64,000 nucleotides of DNA from Fabrea salina (Eukaryota; Ciliophora; Heterotrichea; Heterotrichida; Fabreidae). Positions 34,695 through 44,700 of this stretch are shown here, piece after piece. The stretch is from contig JALIHJ010000042.1 of assembly GCA_022984795.1 (NCBI GenBank), positions 168,501 to 232,500 of the forward strand, in the 5' to 3' direction. Positions within the stretch are counted from its first letter, which is position 1; every line of letters begins with the position of its first letter. The position numbers and the translations under genes are program-made. The notes beneath the pieces are model-generated. The model saw only the letters and a program-made list of their open reading frames with translations, made no database searches and was not told where the DNA came from.

Positions 34695-36332
34695 ATGGAG
34701 AGTTTTAAGAAAAAGAGCTATAAAGTAGTTTCTGCAGGCGCTACTACTGTAGAAAACGTTGCAAAGCCTACAGTGAAGCATTCACACAAAATACTTCTAG
34801 AGGGGTCTAACCACATGCTTGACGGGTTCTCAGGGTTCTTGGAGCAAGTAGACAGAGGCACTGGAAAAAAGGCTTCTTGGGTAATGCTTACTTAGTTCTT
34901 CAGAGGAATAAAGAAGTTTGCCAGAGGAATACACAAACTTGCTAGCTATAGCATCATTTCCAACTACCAGAACTCCATGGACAGCTTAAGTGTCATAGAA
35001 AGGGGTTTGAACTACCAACAGCTTAAAATGGAAGACTACTTCAAAAAGCACGGGATCAACCTCCACGAAAGTTGGGTGTTTTCTTCAGAAAACAGAGAAA
35101 GCATCCGAGAAATCACTGAGTTCATTAAAGAAAACACCAAAGACTGCTCACAAATCCCCTACCACAGGATCTGGCAGTACTTAATGGCCTACATAGTTCT
35201 CCAGCGAAAAGCCAGAGAGGTACTTTGGAACCCAGTCGTTTTGCAAAGGACTCCAGAACTCGAAGGAAGACTCCAAGAAATGGCTACTTTTTCTACATAC
35301 GCTGTGGGAATCTACGGAAAGTTACTGGTCAGAGTTATCATGCAAGAAAAGCTTCTGGACTTGTTCCGCTCAATTACTGACCACGAGATCTTCAGAATGT
35401 ACTGCGACCTCCAAGTCAAAGACGTTATTTACCACCAAGCAGAGTCCCGCAGGTTCATTCCTGCACATGCTTTGTGCTTCGATCACCCTAACAAAGCACT
35501 TGTAATTACTATAAGAGGAACCATGTCAGTCTTTGACTGCTTGAATGACCTCAAAGCCAATTACGAAGAGTACCAACTCAAAGATCCTTTTAGCGAGCAA
35601 GTCCTGGCAACTGGAAAGGTCCACTCAGGAATTCTGCTTTGTGGACAAAACTTAGCAAAGGAACTGAAGCCTTTAGTTATGCAAAACTTAAGAGAAGACT
35701 ACAAACTTGTAATAGTAGGACACAGTCTGGGGGCAGGCACTGCAGCCTTACTCAGTTTAACTTGGCTTTCAGACCCAGACATTATGCTCCACGGGTTCCG
35801 CACTTATGCCTACGCACCCCCTGCAGTGGTGTCTTCCGAACTAAATCTTTACTTAGAGAACTACGTGACCTCGTGTTGTTTTGGGCATGACATAGTTCCT
35901 AGACTTTCCTTTGGAACTATCAGGGACATTTGCGAACTAATCAAAGGGTTTGAGGCAATCCAGACCCAAGACAGACAACTCAAAGCATCAGTAATAGTAA
36001 GTAGAGTGTTCTACCAGGGCAACTTGGACGATTTTGAGTTGTTGGAGCTCTACAAAGAACTTAAGTCCCAGATGGTCTCGCCTAAACTAGAACCTCCTGG
36101 GTATATCTACCAAATGTTCCAGAACTCCAGACACAAAGACTTTAAAATGATTTCTGACCAGCCTAGTTTGTACTCAGGCGAGTTCCTGGAGGCTTCTTTT
36201 TACAAGGAAGTAGTTTTCTGCAAAACCATGATAAGCGACCACGTGCCTGACCAGTACGAAAAAGCCTTGAAGTCCCTGGTTCTAGGGGACCAAACCCAAC
36301 TTAAAGCCTTAGAGGATGAACTTACTAACTAA
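34695..36332 (+). CDS. Class 3 (DAG-type) lipase, one 15-nt intron
   Basis: Exon 1 is 34695-34880 (62 codons) and exon 2 is 34896-36332 (478 codons plus TAA), 540 aa in total. The intron 34881-34895 is in phase 0 and removes the only stop between the frames. The hydrolase domain begins around ALVITIRGTMSVFDCLNDL, the oxyanion segment of class 3 lipases. The nucleophile is in VIVGHSLGAGTAALLSL, the Asp probably in LSDPDI and the His near CCFGHDIVPRLS. The nearest characterised group is the diacylglycerol lipase-type enzymes, which release fatty acid from sn-1. The N-terminal 100 residues are basic and amphipathic (FRGIKKFARGIHKLASYS), which suggests membrane association. The next gene starts six bases after the stop. 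Confidence 0.88.
34881..34895 (+). other. 15-nt spliceosomal intron
   Basis: The sequence is GTAATGCTTACTTAG, in phase 0, with A at position 10 and terminal in-frame TAG. Splicing joins GKKASW to FFRGIKKFARG. Confidence 0.85.
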
Positions 36333-36338
36333 ATTAAA

Positions 36339-38765
36339 ATGAATTGGAACGCCTTAGGGATCCTTTTGTTCACTACAGGAGTTGTTTTCTCAGGAGTTTT
36401 TCATTACTATCTAGGGTTCTTCCTCACAAGATACGAAATCACAAACATTTCTCAGAAGCACGAGTTCCAACCCCCTCCTCAGTTTCAAAGGGCCATTGTT
36501 TTGATAGTAGATGCTTTGCGGTACGACTTCGCTCACTACGACGCAAGCTCTTCTTACTACTCAAATAAGCTGAAAGTCTTCAATGAAACACTTGAGTCAG
36601 AACCCCAGCAAAGTTTGTTATTTGAGTTAGTGGCAGACCCCCCCACTGTTACCATGCAGCGGATCAAAGGCATCACTACAGGCTCCCTTCCTACCTTCAT
36701 TGACTTCAAAGACAACTTCCACAGTTACCAGGTTGAAGAAGATAACTTGTTAGTTCAGCTTAGAAACAAAACAGTAGTGTTTATGGGGGATGACACCTGG
36801 CTAGGACTCTACCCCTCCCACTTTGCCAGGGCGTTTCCCTTCGAAAGCTTCAACGTCAAAGACCTCCACACAGTGGACAACGGAGTAATTTCACACATGC
36901 AAAGCGAACTGAGTTCTGACTGGGATTTGATAATAGGCCACATGTTGGGAGTTGACCACGTGGGCCACCGCTACTACGCCAACCACCCTGAGATGGAAAA
37001 GAAGTTACTTCAAGTAGACTCTTTTATCAGAAGCATCAAAGCAGAAATGGACCAAGAAACTGTACTGATGGTGTTTGGGGACCATGGAATGACAGATGAC
37101 GGAAACCACGGAGGCACCACTAAGAAAGAAACTAACTCTGCACTGTTTGTTTACTCCAAAAAGCCTTTTAACAATCAGTGGAAAGCAAGAAGTGTACTTA
37201 AACAAATAGACCTGGTGCCAACTATTTCACTGCTCTTGGGAGTGGCCATCCCTTTCAACAACTTGGGCAGTTTGATTCCTGAGATGTTTCTGGAGTCAAG
37301 TTACCTAGAGAATGCCACTTACGTAAATGCTTTGCAGGTCAAAGAGTACCTCAGCACTTACGACAAACTCGTTAAAAAGCTTCCTGACCCTCTTTACGAC
37401 AACCTAGAAATTGACTTTGAACAACTTGAAAAAAAATACTTGGAAGGGAACACTGACTTGGAGGGATTTATTGAGTACATCAACCGAGCTGCTGACATGT
37501 GCAGAAGCATCTGGACTACGTTTGACACCAGAAACATGACAGTTGGACTATTAGTATTGAGTTTAGCTGTAGCAGCCAACATAGTGTTTACCTTTGCAGG
37601 TGTTGAAAACTTAAACCTGCTTTGGGTAGTTGCCTCAGCACTAGGTCACTTTATTAGTCCAGTGTTGTCAGGTGTTTTGCTTTTTGTGTGTGTTTTGAGG
37701 AACAAAAAACCCTTGGAACCTAGTCAGGACCTTTTTTTGGTAGTTGGAATTCAGGCTTTGCACGGATACGGACTGTTTTCCAACAGTTACATACTTAAAG
37801 AAGACCAGGTTCTTAGGTTCCTGCTCCAAGTACTGCTGGGTTATATTGCCAGTTGCAACCCTAAAGCCACCAAAAACCTTTTAGTAGCAGCCTTTGCAGT
37901 TAGGTTCTCTGCAAGTTTAGACATAATCACCCAAAAAGAAATGATTGACCACTTAAGTTCCTTCGACAAGCTACTTATGAACCCAGTAGTGTGCACTTAC
38001 TTGCCCATTGCAGCTTTTTTAGTTATAGTTTTTTGCAAATTAGAAGTGAACTTAAAAGTGCTTGGGTTCAGTGCCAACGTTTTAGTAGTGGCCAGTTTCT
38101 GGGCGCTCCAAGACACTTACGTCCTAACTGAAAACTCTGTTTGGATAAAAGCTTATTTGCCGAGGATTAGTTACTTTTTGTCAGGAGTACTTATGCTGGG
38201 CAAAGACCCTCTGTACTTCTTGTTAGGAGTGTTTCCAAGTCTTCTTCTGATACTAGGCTACCAGTCCCCGCTAGTGGTTCTGTGCTTTTTTGTGCAAGTT
38301 TACTTCTTTGAAAAGGCACAGTTTCCCAAAAAGGGGCCAGTTGTGGGGCTTTTTTATGCCCTTGCAGTGTTTCAGTACTTCTACGTTACAGGCCACAGGT
38401 GCAACTTTCCCTCTTTGCAAGTTGCAGCTGCCTTTGTGGGGTTTGAAACCTTCAACTTTTACATTTCTGGAGTGCTGATGCTGCTCAACACCTTTGGAGT
38501 GTTTTTTGCGTTGTTTGGAATCAATTTAGTCCACTCCCCCCAAACACAAGTTGAGGCGTATAAGTACGTCACCAAGTTCTTCTTTGTAAACTTGCTTTTG
38601 ACTACCCTGAACACAGCAGTTAACCGGAGACACCTGATGGTTTGGCCAATATTTGCCCCAAAGTTCATTTTTGACTTTTTCATTTGCATGTTTGTAGTGG
38701 TAGTTTCAAGCACTGGGTTGGGCTGGTTCTACAGAGGAGTTCCCCCAGAAACTAAGTGTAGATAA
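36339..38765 (+). CDS. PIGO: GPI ethanolamine phosphate transferase 3 (PIG-O type)
   Basis: An 808-residue ER membrane protein. A signal anchor (GILLFTTGVVFSGVFHYYLGFF) is followed by the luminal alkaline-phosphatase-fold domain. The metal and nucleophile motif is IVLIVDALRYDFA, then LPTFIDFKDNF, IIGHMLGVDHVGHRYY and MVFGDHGMTDDGNHGG. About 13 transmembrane segments fill residues 400-800. PIG-O/GPI13 adds phosphoethanolamine to the third mannose of the GPI anchor, the group later joined to protein. The DALRYDF and DHVGHR motifs favour PIG-O over PIG-N and PIG-G. Its presence fits the GPI-anchored-type protein predicted at 23.6-24.9 kb. Confidence 0.88.
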   Translation: MNWNALGILLFTTGVVFSGVFHYYLGFFLTRYEITNISQKHEFQPPPQFQRAIVLIVDALRYDFAHYDASSSYYSNKLKVFNETLESEPQQSLLFELVADPPTVTMQRIKGITTGSLPTFIDFKDNFHSYQVEEDNLLVQLRNKTVVFMGDDTWLGLYPSHFARAFPFESFNVKDLHTVDNGVISHMQSELSSDWDLIIGHMLGVDHVGHRYYANHPEMEKKLLQVDSFIRSIKAEMDQETVLMVFGDHGMTDDGNHGGTTKKETNSALFVYSKKPFNNQWKARSVLKQIDLVPTISLLLGVAIPFNNLGSLIPEMFLESSYLENATYVNALQVKEYLSTYDKLVKKLPDPLYDNLEIDFEQLEKKYLEGNTDLEGFIEYINRAADMCRSIWTTFDTRNMTVGLLVLSLAVAANIVFTFAGVENLNLLWVVASALGHFISPVLSGVLLFVCVLRNKKPLEPSQDLFLVVGIQALHGYGLFSNSYILKEDQVLRFLLQVLLGYIASCNPKATKNLLVAAFAVRFSASLDIITQKEMIDHLSSFDKLLMNPVVCTYLPIAAFLVIVFCKLEVNLKVLGFSANVLVVASFWALQDTYVLTENSVWIKAYLPRISYFLSGVLMLGKDPLYFLLGVFPSLLLILGYQSPLVVLCFFVQVYFFEKAQFPKKGPVVGLFYALAVFQYFYVTGHRCNFPSLQVAAAFVGFETFNFYISGVLMLLNTFGVFFALFGINLVHSPQTQVEAYKYVTKFFFVNLLLTTLNTAVNRRHLMVWPIFAPKFIFDFFICMFVVVVSSTGLGWFYRGVPPETKCR

Positions 38766-38795
38766 ATTCTAGCAAAAGTAACTAAGTTATAATAA

Positions 38796-41700
38796 ATGTC
38801 TGAAGGCGAAGAATACATCCGGAAGTATCTAAGGTTCCAGTTCTTGCTGGACAAAGGTAACAACTACTTAGACGAGTGCAGCCCTCAGGAACACTTAAAT
38901 GAAATACTAGAAGACCTTAGAAAATTAGACCAAGCCCAGCTCGGGAAGAACCAGGCCTTATCCCTAGTCAACACCCACCTGCCTAAGTTCGTCAAAATCC
39001 TTTTGGATCGGAAGTACTTCAACCTGGAGTCCCAAGTTTACCTTACAGTCAACAACTTCTTCAAGGAAGTGCTGCTTTTTTGCATCCGGCATCTCAGCAG
39101 GGAATACTTCGGGTTGCTGGACGTCCTCAGAAGGGTCTTTAATGACGAAAAGTTATTTTACGATAACCGGTTTAACTTCCACTCCTCGGAAACTGACTCT
39201 GAAATCCAAGAAGTCTGGGAAACTGAAATCCAGAACTTGGAAGTTGAAGTCCTTCCTACCAGTCCTCAGTTCGCCAAAATGCAAACCTTCTCTACAGTAA
39301 GTGTTTTGTTTTCATACAACATATACGTGTTTGGAGTAAACGGAGGTTTTAAAAGACTCCTGGAGTTCGTGAGTGAACACTCTTCACTTGAGCACATCAA
39401 CAAAGTCCTTTACCTAACTATCCTCATCAGGGACTCAGTGTACCAGTCCTTTTGGAGGAACTTGGTGAAGGACCTGCGCAAAGTAGTAATCAACACTATA
39501 CTTACCCTTACGGACGAAGAACTCAGAGTCACCCAAAAGCAAGACTTGGTTAACCTCATCAAGTACCTAGAAAGCCTTTTGGAAAAGATTTACTCAGACG
39601 AAAAAGTTGGCAAAATACTAGAAAGCTTTGAACTAGAACTCAGTATGAAATGCCTCAACAGTCCTTACTTGGAAAAAAGGATTTACGGCATAAGTGAAAT
39701 CATAGAAAAAATCACCTACGCCAAAAACAAAGACGAAGAAGACCAAAAAGTTGCTAGAGGCATCTACACTTACCAGTACTCAATCTTCAAAACAGCAAAG
39801 TGGCTCAACTCAGCAGCCCTGCTTGAGTGGATAGACCGACAAAACTTGTTCGAGATCATTTTTGGCCCTAGGTCCCACCCCCAAATTGTAATGAGGAGTG
39901 CTGAACTCATTAAGTTCCTTTACACGAACTCAAGGTTCACCAGAGACAACATAGACGTGATTTGGAACTCAGCTGCAGGGAAACACGAAGCAGAAAGAGA
40001 AGCTCTCATCAACTTGATCCAAGAAGTAGTTTCCTGCTTTTCTCCCCAAGACCTGCAGTACTTCTTTTCCAAACTCACCAGTCTGTCTTTTCCGGAGATC
40101 GACAGCCAAATACTGTCTTTAGTCAAGTCTCTCGTCAAGCAGATGTCTAACCTCTGCAAAGCACCCCGCAGAACCCAACCGGAACCCCCTTTACTGAGTC
40201 CTTGGGCTGACGACAACGACTTCACCAACAAGTCAGAGTTCGTGCAGGTTCCTTTGCAAGAAGAACCTATTCCAATGGGTCCACCCCAGTACGTCAACTT
40301 CAACCCAGAAATACATAACGAAGAAGACGCAGTGTCAACAGCGCCAGAAGAACACGAACACCCAGAAAACATTGAGTTTTCCCAAGCACTAGAGTTCATT
40401 TGGAGTCTCTGGCAAGAAGAAGCCCTGGATTCAGGAGTCCCAGAAGACATCGCAAAGACAGCTTTAGAAGCTTTGCAAGACCTCCTCACTATCCATTTCA
40501 GAGCTGAAAGAGTTAAGTTCCTTCTGCGCTGCATCGAAAACGTCCGCAAAAACTCAGTGGTGCTTTTCTCGTGCCAGTTGATGGAACAAATATTGAGTTC
40601 CTACAACGCTTCACGCATTGCAAACTCGCTTTTAGAAAGCAAACAGCACATGATTAAGTGGCTGGAAAGGGAACAGCACTTAATAACTGAGTTGTTCAAC
40701 AGTTTGCTTGTGTTTAAGCGCGAAGCTGTTGAAGAAGCCGAACGAATTATGGGCGAAGAAAAGCCCCAAGAAGACGTGGACTCTTACTCTACTTGCTCTG
40801 AAGAGGAAGAAGACGCTCTTTTGCGGCGCACCAAGTACGAGTCTCTGTTCAACCAGATTTGTGTTTCAAAAGACAATAAATTGAACTACATACAAGAAAT
40901 AAAGGCCAGACTGGAGTTTTTGAAGTTCCTTTACTCCAACTCAAGCGAAACTCTCCACCCCAGACACGCACAAGTGATGTGGGAGATGATGGTTTTGAAC
41001 GCAGTGACTGAGTCCGAACAGAACGAATACTTCAACTGGATGTGCTCAGTACTGAGTAACTGGCTAGGTGACTACAACGCCATTGACGACGACGTAATCC
41101 ATCTGATCTTCACAGACATGATACTTAAACTAGACCCTCGGTACCTGACTTTTCCTGCTTTCCAGTGCTTCGATAAGTTCTTCATCAATATCAACAAACA
41201 ACACGGACTGCTTTACAAGTACGAATTCGACGATGAAATCGACGTTAAGGACATTGACTTGCTAGGAATGAAAGCTCTTTGGGAAGTAGTTCTGCAAGCA
41301 AGGGACGAAGTGGTTTTTAAAGAAGCTTTGTCGCTTTTGAAAAGACTCTACATTGGACTTAGAAAGTGTTCGGAAGAGGACCAAGAGTGCTTTTTGAGGC
41401 AGTGCATGGAGCAACTCAAGGAAGGCAGTGACCAACTCAGACAGGCCGAAACTCAAGATGCTATTAACCGAGTTTCAAGGGCAGTTCTACTGCTGAACGA
41501 CTTCATTCAGGAATTCGAGGGCAAAGGCCAACCTAAATTCAAGGACAAAGGAACTCCAGTTGAAGTAGTTATCAACAACATGACTGTCAACGCACAAGCC
41601 CCCAAAAGCTTTAAAGTGACTCTTTTTTCAGAAATGCCCATTTTGGACGCGAAAAAGCTCATTGCCAGCAAACTCAACCCGCCCTTGCCTCTAAATTCGC

Positions 41701-44700
41701 TGCAGATGTTTTCTAGTGGCAAAATACTGGACTACAAACAAGACAACAAAACAGTTGAAGAAGCAAAACTAGGTCAAAAAATAATGGTGACTACGGGGGA
41801 AGAAGAGTGGGGAATGCCTGAACCTGAAGACCTTGAGTTCGAAAAGCAAGAAAAACTCATCCAATTCAAAAGCATTTTCCAGGACCTAGAAGAAAACTTA
41901 CTGACTTTGGCTCTGCATAAAAGTGTTTGGAACTTAGAAGAAGCTGCTGACCTGCTGATGGACGAGTTCAGCAGACAAAACTTGCAAAAACAACTAATGG
42001 ACTCTAGAAAAGCCTCTCAACCCAAAGTTGAAACTTACCGTCTGAGCAGCATCCTTTCAAACACTCACCAGTATTTCAACTTACTGTTTGACTTGCTAGA
42101 ACTAGGCAACCCCAGCGTCAACTCTCTTATTTGGAACTTGCTTAACAAAATCCCAGTCAACCAGTACATGTTTGAAAACATCAAGAAACTAAATGTAGTT
42201 AACCAAGAAGACTGGGAGCGACTGCTGGATTCTTCTTGCATGTATAAACTCCTTTACTCCCTCCAAATCGTTAACTCATTCGTGAGTGGTTCTGAAACCA
42301 ACTCTTCACCTGAAGAAGTCGAAGAAAGACAGGCTTGGAGAACCAAGTTCTTGGAACTGGGAGGCTTTGAGCACCTCTATAACATTTTGATGAGCGCTAA
42401 GTTGTCCCAGAACTCCCAGGACTGCGCTGCAAAGTGCATAGGGCTTTTACTAGGTGTTTTGAAACTCTTCATCCAAGCCACTCTGCTTAACCAGCCCTGT
42501 GAACAACTCCAGTCAATTTTTACTCCTTTTATTTCTTCTGAAAGCATGGCTCTGGAGTTCCCTAACTTAATTCGCCAGATGAGCGAAGGTGCAGGCAAAA
42601 AGGTAATGGAAGTCATTCACTTCCCTGCCTTTATCTCTAAGTTGCTTGAAATAGTTGAAACTTCCATAAACATTTCTTCTTTGGAGTCAGTCCAAAGCAG
42701 TCTTGACTTGCTTTTGCCTATGATTGTGTTCAAACCTGAACTCCTGCCTGACCTCTACAATAGATCCAACTTCAACAACTTGATAGCCAACACCTTGCTT
42801 ACCTGCAGTTGCTCTGAAGTAAGGGAGTCCATCAAAGCCACTTTCGGCATTGTAGCTGAGTCTGTTGGAGAACTTCCTGAAAGCATCCAGTTGCCCAAAC
42901 ACTTCTTTTTAGAAACCCTTTTAGCAAAACTGCCCTCTGGCCAAAACCCTTACTGTCACGAGTTCTTTGAACTAGTTAACAAACTACTTGAGTTGTGCTG
43001 CTACAAAGACGAAGGGTTGCTGGAAGTAACTAAAAACTTCATAGAGTCTAGAGAAATGGTAGAAAGCAGACACCTCAAAAACCAAGACCATGTACTCACG
43101 GGCTACCTCAAAATAACTAGTTCATTGGTGTCCCAAATGCCTTACAAAAAACAAAGCCTCCAAGGGCTCCTCAGTTACATCTACAACTGCTTGTTTGAAA
43201 TTCCAGAAGTTGCTGTAAACAGCAGCCAAAACTCACCTCCCAAGTACAAGTCAGAAGAAACTCGCCAGGCAGGCTTCCAGTTACTTCTTAAACTCTCAGA
43301 AGACTGTCCAGAAAACTCTAGTTCGCTGCTTAACCAACTCTACCTAAACCACTCCCAAAACAACCTTTACTACTACTTCGAGCCTGACATTTCAACTCGT
43401 TCAGGACTTGTGGGCCTGAAAAACTTTGGGTGCACTTGTTACATGAACTCACTTATGCAGCAGTTCTTTATGATGCCTCAAATGAGAAACGGCATCCTCG
43501 ATGCAAAGATTCAAGTCCAAGACTCCGAAGAAACAGTAGACCCAGAAAACCTTCTTTACCAAATCCAGTTAGTTTTTGCGAACTTGCTTGAAAGTGAAAA
43601 GCAATTTTACTCTCCAATTGGGTTTTGCAAAGCTTTTAAAGGCTACGACGGAGAACCTATGGACGTGCATGTGCAACAAGACGTGGACGAGTTTTTTAAC
43701 TTGCTTTGTGACAAGCTTGAGGACTTACTGCGTCCCACTAAGTACAGCAAACTCCTCAGAAGTCACCTAGGAGGCACACTAGTGCACGAAATCCTTTCCT
43801 GCGAAAGCGAACTGCCCTACAGGGGGGAACGGGAAGAACAGTTCATGAGGTTGTCTTTAGAAATCAAAAACAAAAAGAACTTGCAGGAAGCCCTTGACCT
43901 CTACATCAAAGAAGATGTTTTGGACGGAGACAACAAGTACTTCTGTGAACAGTACAACCAAAAAGTCACAGCTAAAAAAAGGTGCTTGATCAACAGTTTG
44001 TCCAACACTGTAGTGGTCCACTTGAAAAGGTTTGAGTTTGACTTCACAAGGATGCAAAGAATCAAGGTGAACGACTACTGCGAGTTCCCCATGAACTTGA
44101 ACTTCAAGCCTTGGACTAAAGACGGAGTAATGGGCACCAACGAAAAACCAGACGACTACTACGAATTTGAGTTAGTGGGAGTGTTGGTCCACTCTGGAGT
44201 AGCTGACGCTGGGCACTACTACTCTTTTATCAAAGACCGCAGTTCCAAAGTTTGGTACCGCTTTGACGACCGGAACGTAGAGGTGTTTAATCCTGAAAAC
44301 CTTAAAGAAGAATGCTTTGGAGGCGAAGGCAACCTGAGTTGGGGCTACGGAGTCCATATTTTCGAAAAAACCAAAAACGCCTACATGCTTGTTTACGAAA
44401 GAGTGAATCCTTTTCCTACAGAGGATCTAGACGAGGAAGGTCCAGCTGAAGGCTGCAAGTTAGTTACCAAGACCCAGGAAATCTTCCAAAACGTGTGGAA
44501 CGAAAACATGATGTTTTTGAGGGACCTGTTGTTTTTTGACTCGAGCTACTTCAAACTTATTAAGAGTTTTGTGGAGCAGTACCAGTTCGAACCAGTTCTG
44601 GAAGTAACTCCCCAAATGTCAGACAGCGAAAACTTCATTCAGGAAAAAAAGTTAACGGAGTTCATGCTTGAAGACGAAACTCGGATGTCCTTGCCCCCTC

